Shown here: piece after piece, positions 1-8,899 of the stretch
Position numbering within the stretch: the first letter of the stretch is position 1
Layout of the letters: every line of letters starts with the position of its first letter
Assembly (NCBI GenBank): GCA_011250595.1
Contig: JAANMP010000011.1
Span: 55,055-119,054, forward strand
Length of the DNA: 64,000 nucleotides
Origin: Bacillus sp. MM2020_1
GTDB taxonomy: Bacteria > Bacillota > Bacilli > Bacillales > Cytobacillaceae
Direction: 5' to 3'
Program-made: the position numbers and the translations under genes
Notes under the pieces: generated by a model
Told to the model about the DNA's origin: nothing
Databases searched by the model: none
Seen by the model: only the letters and a program-made list of their open reading frames with translations

Positions 1-1
1 C

Positions 2-853
2 ATCCTGTTAAAGAAAGCAGCCGATGCGGCTAAAAATAAACTATTGCAGCTGCAGACGCGGAAAAATAAAAAAGAAGAACGTTCACAAGAATTTTTTTGG
101 AAACTATTAACAGGCCATTTAAAAACAACAGAAGAGATTGTTGACCACTTCCATTCTTTGCAGATAACACCGCCAACTTCATTTGCGGTTCTTGTTTTTC
201 AGTTTCAAGAAAACATTTCGAATAAAGTAGAGCAATCCATCTCTTATCTTTTAAAAACAAATCAAAGGATAAAAATTACTCTCTACACAATTGACTGTAA
301 TCAGTTGATTCTATTAGTATCAGCAACAAATTTTGAGAGTCCTTTCAATGATCTTGATCAGTTTGCAAAATACTTTGTCTTGCAAATGAGTGAAAGGTAT
401 GGAATTAAGGGAATTAAACCTGGTTATAGCAGTATTTTTGAGGACCATCAAAAAACAAACAAAGCCTATAAGGAATCCATATCAGTTTTATCGATTAAGG
501 AAAAATTCCCTTTGGACACAAAGGACATTTTTAATTATCAAAAACTAGGAATCTATCAAATTTTAGATATGATTTTAGAAAAAAGACAAACCGAAGCCTA
601 TGAAAATTATTCCTTGAAACGACTGCATGAATATGACGAAAAACACAACAGCAATTTAATTGAAACATTGGAGGTTTTTTTAAATAAAGATAACAACATT
701 AATGACGCCGCTAAAGAATTAAATGTTCATGCGAACACATTAAATTATCGTCTTAAACGAATCACCGAAATTGGTGAGGTGAATTTCAAGGATCCCAATC
801 AAAAAATGGTTCTCTACCTAGATTTAAAACTTGAAAAATATCAGCGGATTTGA
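2..853 (+). CDS. adeR: PucR-family transcriptional regulator, AdeR-like (5' end outside the window)
   Basis: The reading frame is open from the first bases of the window, so the gene is partial and its true start lies upstream. The visible 280 or so codons end in a PucR-type C-terminal helix-turn-helix: a NINDAAKELNVHANTLNYRL segment near the end, preceded by a GGDEF-like/linker region typical of CdaR/PucR proteins. The gene lies 129 bp upstream of alanine dehydrogenase on the same strand. In B. subtilis the PucR-family protein AdeR activates ald, so the same role is inferred here from family plus position. A TTG at 44 is in frame but is only an internal codon. The exact ortholog name is less certain than the family. 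Confidence 0.8.
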   Translation: MLLKKAADAAKNKLLQLQTRKNKKEERSQEFFWKLLTGHLKTTEEIVDHFHSLQITPPTSFAVLVFQFQENISNKVEQSISYLLKTNQRIKITLYTIDCNQLILLVSATNFESPFNDLDQFAKYFVLQMSERYGIKGIKPGYSSIFEDHQKTNKAYKESISVLSIKEKFPLDTKDIFNYQKLGIYQILDMILEKRQTEAYENYSLKRLHEYDEKHNSNLIETLEVFLNKDNNINDAAKELNVHANTLNYRLKRITEIGEVNFKDPNQKMVLYLDLKLEKYQRI

Positions 854-982
854 ACTTTTTGTGAAAATCCCCAAAAAGAATGAAAATCTTTCTCTTTTCT
901 AAACAAAGAAATTCTTTGGCAAACATTCTATACTTTAGCCATAGCAAAACACTTTAATGTAACTAGGGGAGGAAAAAAGATT

Positions 983-2116
983 ATGTTTATAGGTGTACCT
1001 AAAGAAATTAAAAATAATGAAAACCGTGTAGCACTAACTCCGGCAGGTGTTGTTTCATTCCTAACGTCTGGTCACTCTGTGTTAGTGGAAAAGGACGCTG
1101 GAATTGGAAGCGGTTTCACTAACGGCGATTATGCTAAAGCTGGTGCTGAGATTATCGACAGCGCTGAACAGGTATGGACACGAGCAGATATGATTATGAA
1201 GGTGAAAGAGCCTCTTTCAAGTGAATATAAATACTTCCGTCAAGGGTTAATTTTATTTACTTACTTACACTTAGCTGCAGAGCCAGAGTTAGCAGAAGCT
1301 CTTAAAGATAAAGGTGTTATCGCAGTTGCTTATGAAACAGTAGCTGTAAACAGAACTCTTCCATTGCTTACTCCAATGAGTGAAGTTGCCGGTCGTATGG
1401 CTGCCCAAATTGGAGCGCAGTTCTTACAAAAAAATAATGGTGGTCTTGGAATTCTCCTTGCCGGTGTTCCAGGAGTTAACCGCGGAAAAGTTACCATTGT
1501 CGGTGGTGGAATTGTTGGTACCAATGCAGCTAAAATGGCGATTGGTTTAGGTGCAGACGTGACAATTATTGACCTAAGCGCAGACCGACTCCGCCAGTTA
1601 GACGATATTTTTGGAAATCAAATTAAAACATTAATGTCCAATCCTTTCAATATTGCTGAAGCAGTGGCAGAAGCCGATCTTCTCATTGGTGCCGTTCTAA
1701 TCCCAGGCGCAAAGGCTCCAAAGCTAATTTCAGAAGAAATGGTGAAATCAATGAAACCTGGATCAGTGATTGTCGATGTTGCGATTGACCAAGGTGGAAT
1801 TGTGGAAACAATCGACCATGTAACAACACATGACAATCCAACATTTATCAAACATGGTGTTGTACACTATTCTGTTGCAAATATGCCTGGCGCTGTTCCA
1901 AGAACTTCAACTATGGCACTAACAAATGTTACCGTTCCATATGCATTGCAAATTGCAAATAAAGGGGTTTACAAAGCCATTTCTGAAAATGCTGCATTAT
2001 ATCTTGGCGTTAACGTGGCCAACGGAGAAATCACTTATGAAGCAGTAGCAAAAGATCTTGGATATAACTATGTAACAGTAGAAAAGGCATTAGAAAAAGA
2101 ACTTGCAACTTTATAG
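983..2116 (+). CDS. ald: Alanine dehydrogenase
   Basis: Catalyses NAD-dependent reversible oxidative deamination of L-alanine to pyruvate and ammonia, used in alanine catabolism and during sporulation. The 377-aa length is normal for the family. Visible features are the N-terminal [17 protein letters not shown] signature, the substrate-binding Lys in MKVKEP and His in YLHLA, and the Rossmann glycine motif [17 protein letters not shown] in the second domain. The ATG at 983 follows a good AGGGGAGG ribosome binding site. A TATACT -10-like element sits at 929-934 without a matching -35, which would fit an activator-dependent promoter driven by the adjacent AdeR-like regulator. A strong terminator follows, so ald is probably monocistronic. 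Confidence 0.97.
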   Translation: MFIGVPKEIKNNENRVALTPAGVVSFLTSGHSVLVEKDAGIGSGFTNGDYAKAGAEIIDSAEQVWTRADMIMKVKEPLSSEYKYFRQGLILFTYLHLAAEPELAEALKDKGVIAVAYETVAVNRTLPLLTPMSEVAGRMAAQIGAQFLQKNNGGLGILLAGVPGVNRGKVTIVGGGIVGTNAAKMAIGLGADVTIIDLSADRLRQLDDIFGNQIKTLMSNPFNIAEAVAEADLLIGAVLIPGAKAPKLISEEMVKSMKPGSVIVDVAIDQGGIVETIDHVTTHDNPTFIKHGVVHYSVANMPGAVPRTSTMALTNVTVPYALQIANKGVYKAISENAALYLGVNVANGEITYEAVAKDLGYNYVTVEKALEKELATL

Positions 2117-2125
2117 TTGCTCTCT

Positions 2126-2154
2126 TCCCCTCAAGAACGCTTGAGGGGATTTTT
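2126..2154 (+). terminator. Rho-independent terminator after ald
   Basis: Perfect 10-bp stem TCCCCTCAAG / CTTGAGGGGA with a 4-nt AACG loop, followed by TTTTT. It begins 9 bp after the ald stop codon. Confidence 0.93.
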
Positions 2155-2165
2155 GATTATGGGGG

Positions 2166-3359
2166 ATGGTTTACTTGAATCGATTAAGTTACCGCGATAC
2201 ATGGGCAGAAATTTCACTAGATCATATTAAAAATAATTACCTTCAGTTTAGGCAGTTTGTCCAGCCTCAAGCAAAAATCATGGCAGTGGTTAAAGCGGAT
2301 GGATACGGGCACGGGGCATATGAAATTGCAAAAACAGCGATGGAGGCCGGGGCAAATTACTTAGCGGTGGCCCTTTTAGATGAGGCTATTGAACTTAGAC
2401 TGTCAGGGATAACCCACCCTATTCTTGTACTCGGGTATACTCCGACACGCTCGGTCAGGGCCGCAATTATAGAGGATATCTCATTAACCGTCTTTGATCA
2501 TGAAGTATTAGATGAAGTCATTTGTCAATCGGATCGTTTACGCAAAAAGGCTATTATTCATTTAAAAATTGATACTGGTATGTCCAGGATAGGTGTTTCT
2601 ACCCCTAATGATGCATTGATTCTTGCGAAAAAAGCATCTAACGCAGCACATGTATATCTTGAGGGGATTTTCACTCATTTTGCCAATGCTGATAATGAAA
2701 ATAGTGCACCCACCTATTCACAGTTTAAAAAATTTCAAACAATTGTGGAGTATTTGGAGAGCCATTACATTAATATTCCGATTAAACATTGCTGCAACAG
2801 TGCGGCAACAATGAAATTTCCGGATATGCATCTTGACATGGTTCGCATTGGGGTTGCCTTGTATGGTTTATATCCTGATGTTTCGTTAAAAAACCACTCC
2901 ATTAAGCTCGAGCAAGCGATGAGCTTCAAAACAAAAATCGCAGCGATAAAAAAAGTGGCGGCTTCACAGGCAATCAGCTACGGATGGACTTGGAAGCCAG
3001 AAAGAGAAAGTCTAATCGCCACCCTTCCGCTTGGGTATGCTGACGGACTTTCCCGCCTCCTATCAAACCGCGGGAAGGTTTTAATCCATGGGCATAAATC
3101 GGCTATTGCTGGAAGGGTTTGCATGGATCAAACAATGATCGACATAACCGATATTAGCAATTGTTCTGTTGGTGATGTAGTCACCATATTTGGAGAAAGC
3201 TGCTCTTCATTTCAGAAAGTGGACGAAATTGCCCATTTAATGGGCACCATCAATTATGAGGTTGTTTGTTTAATTGGGAAAAGAGTTCCCCGAGTGTATG
3301 ACAACTACAGTGAACTAATCAAACTTCCTGGAAATATGCAAAGTAATTTGTTTACATAA
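2166..3359 (+). CDS. alr: Alanine racemase
   Basis: PLP-dependent racemase that interconverts L- and D-alanine for peptidoglycan synthesis. The PLP lysine lies in the VVKADGYGHGA motif near residue 43 and the second catalytic tyrosine is in the AISYGWTW region near residue 275; the C-terminal beta-domain signature GRVCMDQTMID is present. Length 397 aa is usual. Start choice is uncertain: the ATG at 2166 directly abuts a GGGGG run, which is too close to act as its ribosome binding site, while an in-frame TTG at 2175 has that same run at a workable distance and would give 394 aa. It follows ald after a terminator, so it probably has its own weak promoter or relies on readthrough. Confidence 0.96.
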   Translation: MVYLNRLSYRDTWAEISLDHIKNNYLQFRQFVQPQAKIMAVVKADGYGHGAYEIAKTAMEAGANYLAVALLDEAIELRLSGITHPILVLGYTPTRSVRAAIIEDISLTVFDHEVLDEVICQSDRLRKKAIIHLKIDTGMSRIGVSTPNDALILAKKASNAAHVYLEGIFTHFANADNENSAPTYSQFKKFQTIVEYLESHYINIPIKHCCNSAATMKFPDMHLDMVRIGVALYGLYPDVSLKNHSIKLEQAMSFKTKIAAIKKVAASQAISYGWTWKPERESLIATLPLGYADGLSRLLSNRGKVLIHGHKSAIAGRVCMDQTMIDITDISNCSVGDVVTIFGESCSSFQKVDEIAHLMGTINYEVVCLIGKRVPRVYDNYSELIKLPGNMQSNLFT

Positions 3360-3365
3360 AAACAT

Positions 3366-3389
3366 AGGCAGCTATCTAGGTAGCTGCCT
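3366..3389. terminator. Bidirectional hairpin between alr and ugd
   Basis: Stem AGGCAGCTA / TAGCTGCCT with a 6-nt loop lies between two convergent genes. It is followed by TTTCTATC on the plus strand and by a TATGTTTTTA tract on the minus strand, so it can serve both. Confidence 0.85.
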
Positions 3390-3391
3390 TT

Positions 3392-4726
3392 CTATCGACG
3401 CACTGTAATTGTTTCTCCAACTACATTAGGTCTGCCAATTGAATAATATTCAACCGGATATTTTTTTATAGCTTCTAATGGAAAGCAATTTCTCCCGTCA
3501 AAGATAACCGGTTCTTTCATTAACTCATGGAAGAGATTTAATGGAACATTTTTAATTTCATCCCACTCAGTTACAATAAACGTAAGGTCAGCATTCATTA
3601 GAGCTTGTTCGACCGTTTCTGCATATGAAATTAGCTCTCCAAATACCTTTTTTGCATTTGGAATTGATACAGGGTCATAGGCAATTACTGTCGCCCCTTC
3701 ATGAACTAGATGCCTTGCTAACTTAATCGAAACGGCTTCCCTGATATCGTCTGTATTAGGTTTAAATGAAAGGCCCAGTAATGCAACTTTTTTTCCATGT
3801 AAACTTTGAAATCGGTTTAGGGCCTTTTCCACTAGTTTAAGTTCCTGTCTTTTATTAACTTCAATAACCTCCTCAATGAGGTTAAAGGCTTCTCCCGCAT
3901 CATTACCCATTTGAACGAGTGCGTGGGTATCTTTCGGCAGGCATGAGCCGCCAAAACCTACTCCAGCCTTAAGAAATGATGAACCGATCCTTGAATCCAT
4001 CCCCATTCCAAATGATACGTCTTCAATATTTCCGCCCATCTCTTCACAAATACTTGCAAGTACATTCACGTAACTAATTTTTAAAGCTAAGAATGAATTT
4101 GATGCTACTTTTATTAACTCAGCACTATTCATATCCGTTTTAAAAACGGGAATACCAAACGGCTGATATAATTCTTCCAACAAATTGAGAGCTTCCTTAC
4201 TATCAGATCCAATAATTATCCGATCCCCGTGAAAAGTATCATAAATTGCCGATCCTTGGCTGATAAATTCAGGATTGGAAACGATTTGAAATTTAAGACT
4301 TGTTTTTATTTCGGATTGAATCCAATTTTTAATTTTTCCATTTGTTCCCACTGGCACGGTGCTTTTCGTAACGATTATGACGTTATTCCGCTTTATTGAC
4401 CTGCCAATTTCTTTTGAAATCTGTTCAATATACTGTAAATCAAGAGTGCCCTTTTCATTTTGGGGCGTTCCTACTGTAATCATGATAACTTCAGCATCTT
4501 CAAAACCGACAGAGGGGCTAGTTGTAAACCGTAATCGCCCCTCCTCCATATTTTTCAACATTAGTTCATTTAATCCCGGCTCATAAATTGGAGGATACCC
4601 ATTGTTTAAGGTACTTACTTTATGATGGTCCCGGTCTACGCAAATCACATCATGGCCGATGTCTGCTAAACAAACCCCTGTAACTAGTCCAACGTATCCT
4701 GTTCCGGCAATGGCTATTTTTTTCAA
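3392..4726 (-). CDS. ugd: UDP-glucose 6-dehydrogenase
   Basis: Oxidises UDP-glucose to UDP-glucuronate with two NAD, supplying uronic acid for envelope polymers. The N-terminal NAD motif IAIAGTGYVGLVTG, the Rossmann acid, the catalytic cysteine in GVGFGGSCLPKD and the C-terminal UDP-binding domain with GLSFKPNTDDIR are all visible. The frame extends upstream to an ATG at 4759, but an in-frame TTG at 4726 is preceded by GGAAAGGA at proper spacing and places the Rossmann strand at the N terminus, as is normal; I chose it (444 aa). It is the last gene of a GT-C/ugd pair. TuaD is the B. subtilis counterpart by function, but no other tua genes are here. Confidence 0.95.
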   Translation of the reverse strand: MKKIAIAGTGYVGLVTGVCLADIGHDVICVDRDHHKVSTLNNGYPPIYEPGLNELMLKNMEEGRLRFTTSPSVGFEDAEVIMITVGTPQNEKGTLDLQYIEQISKEIGRSIKRNNVIIVTKSTVPVGTNGKIKNWIQSEIKTSLKFQIVSNPEFISQGSAIYDTFHGDRIIIGSDSKEALNLLEELYQPFGIPVFKTDMNSAELIKVASNSFLALKISYVNVLASICEEMGGNIEDVSFGMGMDSRIGSSFLKAGVGFGGSCLPKDTHALVQMGNDAGEAFNLIEEVIEVNKRQELKLVEKALNRFQSLHGKKVALLGLSFKPNTDDIREAVSIKLARHLVHEGATVIAYDPVSIPNAKKVFGELISYAETVEQALMNADLTFIVTEWDEIKNVPLNLFHELMKEPVIFDGRNCFPLEAIKKYPVEYYSIGRPNVVGETITVRR

Positions 4727-4776
4727 TGAAAATTTTCCTTTCCACATTGAGTATTTCATATTTATTACTACTCAGT

Positions 4777-6240
4777 TCATTTTGCCATCCATTTATATAA
4801 AATTATTTCATGATAAACCGGTTCAAAAAGCTCGTTGGAATGAAAAGTTGCTATCTTTTTGATTTTCCCATCTATTGAAATACCTTGTGACCTAAATCCT
4901 TGAATTACTTTATCGGTAAGTAGTACTGTCCTGCCTTGGAAATATTTCGCATCATACCGGAAATATTGATATGTTTCTATCCTTTTGTGTGTATATGGAA
5001 CATCTAAATACTGCAGCACCCTCGTTTCTTCCCATGTGTAGAGTATAACAGGCTCATTCATTTTCTCAATATATGCATTCATTTGATAGACAGCTGGAGG
5101 TTCTTTAGCTTCTGCCTTTAATAGGGTCACATTTTGATTTACCTGATGGCATAGGACGAAAATACTGAGTCCCATTATTAAAAAAGGGATTCTTTCTGAA
5201 AAAAGACGTATACACAGGAAAAATATCAACAAGGCCGCTAGCGGGAGCGCATGCCTAGCTTTTTCTACATTTTGAGCCAATAGCGCCCACCCAAAATAAC
5301 TGCTAAACAATAGATATAGAAGGTTCATAAATGGCCATCTTTTTTTTACTTTCTTGAACGCACTATAAAATATATAAATAAGAAAGAAAATATAAGTGAC
5401 AGCACTAAGCACTGATTCCGTTGCAATCCCTGTCCATAGGATATTCTTTAAGGAAAAAATGAGAAATCTATCAACAAAACCAATATCAGCTGCCTCTACC
5501 GTTCCTCCCCAATCATTGAAGTGACCACTGGTAAACGCTAAAGAAAGCTTAATAAAACCGATGATACTCCCCTCAGAAATGACAAGACCAATTACCCATA
5601 TGGCTTGAAAGATGATTCCGGAGATCAAGTAAAAGATTATCTCTTTGATTTTTAATCCATCTCTTTTTACTTTCCAATAAAACAGAAAGATTATCCCGAT
5701 GGCAAAGGGAATGTAGGAAAGGCGAATTCCTAGCATAAGACTCAAAAAACCTAAGGGTAATAAAATTGTTCTTGCCTTCTTTTTGTTTAAAGCAAAAAGA
5801 AGGCTCCATAAATACCACCAAAATGCTGCCAGAGCCGCTCCTTCTGACATCGGCTGATTAACCATAATAACACTGTAGCTTGCTGAATAAATAAGTGCTG
5901 TAGATAAACTAGCAAATGATCTCTGTACGAATCTTCCAGACAACTTATATATGGGAAAAACAGAACTAGCATAACAAAAGATATTAAAAATCGTTAATGC
6001 CTTTGATGGGTCCATCACAAACAGATGAATGAATTTTCCTCCTAAAATAAAAAATGGATATCCGGGGAAGTGCGGCTGCATAGCCATTAAATCATAGCGT
6101 TTAATGGCAAGTGCAAAATCCACCTGATCCCAAGAGGAGGTGTATGGATTAATAAAATACAGTTGAGATATAAAAACAATAATTATAGCTGCAGCACTTA
6201 TCACTATTAAAAAGGTATTTTTCAAATCTCCTTTGAACAA
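4777..6240 (-). CDS. GT-C-type polytopic glycosyltransferase-like membrane protein
   Basis: About 487 aa with an N-terminal transmembrane helix and roughly ten further hydrophobic segments, then a 100-residue extracytoplasmic tail. The first loop carries an acidic motif SSWDQVDFALAI and HFPGYPFF, which fits the catalytic loop of GT-C enzymes (PMT/ArnT-like) that take sugars from polyprenyl-phosphate donors. This is inference from topology; I do not recognise the specific family member. The reading frame reaches 6276, but that TTG lies inside the perfect terminator palindrome of the upstream FTR1 gene. A TTG at 6240 preceded by AGGTGG is the likelier start. It is followed closely by ugd, with which it is probably cotranscribed. 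Confidence 0.72.
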   Translation of the reverse strand: MFKGDLKNTFLIVISAAAIIIVFISQLYFINPYTSSWDQVDFALAIKRYDLMAMQPHFPGYPFFILGGKFIHLFVMDPSKALTIFNIFCYASSVFPIYKLSGRFVQRSFASLSTALIYSASYSVIMVNQPMSEGAALAAFWWYLWSLLFALNKKKARTILLPLGFLSLMLGIRLSYIPFAIGIIFLFYWKVKRDGLKIKEIIFYLISGIIFQAIWVIGLVISEGSIIGFIKLSLAFTSGHFNDWGGTVEAADIGFVDRFLIFSLKNILWTGIATESVLSAVTYIFFLIYIFYSAFKKVKKRWPFMNLLYLLFSSYFGWALLAQNVEKARHALPLAALLIFFLCIRLFSERIPFLIMGLSIFVLCHQVNQNVTLLKAEAKEPPAVYQMNAYIEKMNEPVILYTWEETRVLQYLDVPYTHKRIETYQYFRYDAKYFQGRTVLLTDKVIQGFRSQGISIDGKIKKIATFHSNELFEPVYHEIILYKWMAK

Positions 6241-6267
6241 TAAATATCCACCACCTGGTCTAGAGAA

Positions 6268-6295
6268 AAAGTACAAGGCCGCGGCCTTGTACTTT
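6268..6295 (-). terminator. Perfect 28-bp palindromic terminator of the FTR1 unit
   Basis: Two 14-nt arms (AAAGTACAAGGCCG and its complement) form a perfect palindrome. On the minus strand it is followed by TTTTTCTC. It ends the iron permease unit and separates it from the GT-C gene. Confidence 0.88.
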
Positions 6296-6309
6296 AAATG
6301 TTGATAAAT

Positions 6310-7233
6310 TTATTTCATTTGTGTCTTAAGAATTTTACTTGTCTTTGAATTCGTTTTATTAGTTTCCTTTCTTCCTGCAGGTTTGGAAGAGGTTAGCAAT
6401 AAAATTGCAACAAAGTATCCGATATAAGCCAGTACTTCTTCAATAGAGGGCATGGATGAATAGCCGAACAGTGCTTTTAGGAATACTCCAATATCCCCGG
6501 ATAATAGAGGAGCCGAACCAGTATCACGAAGATAATGTGTGTAATCAATCGGATGCTCCGGCAGGAACCATGTAAGATCATAAACATGTGGAAGAACACT
6601 GCCAATGATATTAAGGTCCTGCATCATGGAAATCGCTTGTACTAGTAGTCCTGCAGATATAAGAATAATAAACGCACCAGTTAACTTAAAGAACGTGCTC
6701 AAAGGAATCCTCATCGTTCCTTTAAAGAACAAATATGAGACAATGATCGCTATGGCTACACCAGTAAGCGCGCCCCATCCCTGCATGGCTGCGCCGATGT
6801 TACCGCCGGTGATTGCGGCAAAAAAGAACACGGTTTCTACTCCTTCACGAAGGACGACTAAAAAAGAATGGATTACCATTCCCACTACATTCCCAGTGGA
6901 TATAAACTTATTCATTTTCCCTTCCATGTTTCCTTTTAGATCACGGCTGTGACTAGCCATCCAGAAGACCATTTGGGTTAATAATACGGTCGAAACGAGC
7001 ATAATGCCTATTTTCAAGTACATTTCGCTTCCCATTGCCGCAAATCCTGTAAAAACAATTTGAAAAAGGAGGGCTACCCCGACACTTGCCAAAACTGCTA
7101 GACCTGCTCCTAACCAAACATATTTATTGTACTGCTTATGGTCCACTCTTTTTAGATAGGTAGTTATTATCCCAACAATCAATAAAGCCTCTAACACTTC
7201 ACGGAATGTAATTAATAGAGCTTGAATTTCCAT
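6310..7233 (-). CDS. efeU: FTR1-family iron permease
   Basis: High-affinity iron permease of the FTR1/EfeU family with seven hydrophobic segments over 307 aa. Both REXXE iron-binding motifs are present: REVLE at residues 11-15 in the first helix and REGVE at residues 129-133 in the fourth. It is 31 bp downstream of a secreted, membrane-anchored partner gene headed by a Fur box, so it is expected to be induced by iron limitation. No EfeO or EfeB homolog lies in the window; the partner gene probably takes the place of the extracytoplasmic iron-binding component. The terminator palindrome follows immediately. Confidence 0.93.
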   Translation of the reverse strand: MEIQALLITFREVLEALLIVGIITTYLKRVDHKQYNKYVWLGAGLAVLASVGVALLFQIVFTGFAAMGSEMYLKIGIMLVSTVLLTQMVFWMASHSRDLKGNMEGKMNKFISTGNVVGMVIHSFLVVLREGVETVFFFAAITGGNIGAAMQGWGALTGVAIAIIVSYLFFKGTMRIPLSTFFKLTGAFIILISAGLLVQAISMMQDLNIIGSVLPHVYDLTWFLPEHPIDYTHYLRDTGSAPLLSGDIGVFLKALFGYSSMPSIEEVLAYIGYFVAILLLTSSKPAGRKETNKTNSKTSKILKTQMK

Positions 7234-7264
7234 AGCCGAGTCCCCTCCCCAATGGTGTTGTTAC

Positions 7265-8023
7265 CTAATTTCTATTCCTTCTTCTGCGGATAACAATGAT
7301 AATTACCGCTATTATTATCCCTGCGATTAATACAAGCGGTACCCAGTTTCGGATATTCGAAATATCCGTCCAGTCTTTTTTTTCAGTCCCGGATTCTGTA
7401 GCACTCTCAGAAAAATGCCCGACTTCCAGACTTTTAATGTTGAATTCAGTTTTTAATGAGTTTAGAATCTCGTCTTTATTTTTCTTAAATTCATCTAAAT
7501 TCGCTTCTTTTTTCCCGACACCAAACAATCCCGGATTCCCCAATGCTGCAAGGGCCTGATCAAAATCCGTTCTGATTTTCTTATCATTCTCAGGTTTTTC
7601 AGCTTCCACTTTAGGTGACAACGCATCGTATGTAGCAAAAGCTTTAGCTAGGAGCCTTTTCGTTGTGTCATATTCAGCAAAGTCCTTTTCAATACTCTCT
7701 AGACGCCTGGCAATATTTAAAACCAGTAGTTTTTCCATATTGTTTATAGTAGCTTCCTTGTCTTTATCTTTTAGGTTGCTCAGAATGAGCTTAGCAGGCT
7801 CTTGGCCCATATGCATATCAATCTCTTCTTTAACAGTTTCAAAGTTTTTTTGGGCAGAATTGTAATTGGGAGGATTCTCATCAAGCTTCACTACCATTTC
7901 TTTGTAGACCTCAGCTACCTTCTCCTCATTCGGGTCACCATAGGAATAAGCAAAAGCACTACTTAGAGGAATGCTGTAAAAAATTAATGCGAAAGTAAAA
8001 AATAATCCAAAAAATCTTTTCAT
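7265..8023 (-). CDS. Fur-regulated secreted, C-terminally membrane-anchored helical protein (FTR1 partner)
   Basis: 252 aa: a signal peptide (MKRFFGLFFTFALIFYSIPL, cleavage after AFA), a mostly helical extracytoplasmic region, and a C-terminal transmembrane helix followed by an RRRRNRN stop-transfer tail. The frame extends to 8077, but TAGGAGGG lies just upstream of the ATG at 8023, which fits the signal peptide. The segment around TTKRLLAKAFATYDALSP resembles segments of the Fur-regulated lipoprotein at 12345-13520, for example VDKTLMKTFYLATGALP, which suggests a shared repeat. I do not recognise the family. The position in front of FTR1 and behind a perfect Fur box implies that it delivers or binds iron for the permease. 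Confidence 0.8.
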   Translation of the reverse strand: MKRFFGLFFTFALIFYSIPLSSAFAYSYGDPNEEKVAEVYKEMVVKLDENPPNYNSAQKNFETVKEEIDMHMGQEPAKLILSNLKDKDKEATINNMEKLLVLNIARRLESIEKDFAEYDTTKRLLAKAFATYDALSPKVEAEKPENDKKIRTDFDQALAALGNPGLFGVGKKEANLDEFKKNKDEILNSLKTEFNIKSLEVGHFSESATESGTEKKDWTDISNIRNWVPLVLIAGIIIAVIIIVIRRRRNRN

Positions 8024-8049
8024 TAAGAATTTCCCTCCTACATGGATAA

Positions 8050-8064
8050 TGATAATGATTATCA
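8050..8064 (-). promoter_or_regulatory. Fur box upstream of the FTR1 unit
   Basis: Perfect match to the Bacillus 7-1-7 Fur consensus, TGATAATGATTATCA, extended on one side by a further GATAA repeat. It lies 27-41 bp upstream of the ATG at 8023, so Fur binding should block the promoter. Confidence 0.95.
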
Positions 8065-8116
8065 TCCTCGCTGTCAATGCAAGGATTTAGAATGTCACAT
8101 ATTTAACATATTTATC

Positions 8117-8896
8117 TTACTTATTAATCTCTCTTGCACTCCTAAGGTGTAATTCCCTGTCTCTTGCATAAGATGTTGTCCTATTATCGATCACCTTTTT
8201 CACTGGCCTTCTCATTTCTTTTAGAATGGCAGGCAAGACCGATGTCATATAACTACGAAACTTGATAAATGATTCCCCTGCTTTACGGACCTGATATAGA
8301 ATTGGGATTTCTTTCATCCGAAAGCCTTTTCTTATTAGATTTAGCGTAACTACTTGTGCATAATTGTAATCATGAACAATTTCTGCTTCTTCCATCGCTA
8401 GCCTAGAAAAAGCTCTCATTCCAGACTGTCCATCATAAATCCATTTTCTTAGTAAAAGAGCTTGAAGAAACGTAAAACAATAATTTCCAATTCTTCTGTT
8501 CCACTTCATTCCTTTAATAGTTCCAAGGAAACGGGAACCCATTACATAATCAGCGGTCCCCATTAAGATAGGTAAAACAATATCAGGAATCTGCTCAGCA
8601 GGGTATTCATTATCGGCATCAATCATGACTCCAATATCTGCTCCATTTAAAACACAAAGCTCCAGCCCTTTACGAACAGCCGCACCTAATCCCTGATTTT
8701 CAGCAAAGGTATGGACATAATCTGCTCCAGCATTCCAGGATCGTTCTACCGTTCGATCATTTGATCCATCATTTATGACCAAAACCTCAACCTTTACCTT
8801 TGGGTCGAAATCTCTTGGTACTTTCTGAATAACTTGGGCAATCGACTCTTCTTCATTGAAAGCTGGAAGAAAGACAATTACTTTTTGCTGCTCCAT
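8117..8896 (-). CDS. Family 2 glycosyltransferase, dolichyl/polyprenyl-phosphate sugar synthase type
   Basis: 259-aa soluble GT2 enzyme. Visible motifs are FLPAFNEEESI at the N terminus, VINDGSNDRT for nucleotide binding, and MIDADNEYP as the DXD-like metal site. The length and the absence of transmembrane helices fit DPM1-type enzymes, which load a sugar onto a polyprenyl phosphate. Such a donor could feed the GT-C transferase at 4777. It is the last gene of a four-gene operon with the epimerase, flippase-like and phosphatase genes, 3 bp after the stop of the phosphatase gene. The sugar is not predictable. Confidence 0.85.
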   Translation of the reverse strand: MEQQKVIVFLPAFNEEESIAQVIQKVPRDFDPKVKVEVLVINDGSNDRTVERSWNAGADYVHTFAENQGLGAAVRKGLELCVLNGADIGVMIDADNEYPAEQIPDIVLPILMGTADYVMGSRFLGTIKGMKWNRRIGNYCFTFLQALLLRKWIYDGQSGMRAFSRLAMEEAEIVHDYNYAQVVTLNLIRKGFRMKEIPILYQVRKAGESFIKFRSYMTSVLPAILKEMRRPVKKVIDNRTTSYARDRELHLRSAREINK

Positions 8897-8899
8897 TGA

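Noticed and set aside
30..260. Minus-strand ORF at the left end
   Set aside because: It is antisense to the PucR-family gene, which has clear family motifs.
6241..6276. N-terminal extension of the GT-C protein to 6276
   Set aside because: The TTG lies inside the perfect FTR1 terminator palindrome, and a better start with a ribosome binding site exists at 6240.
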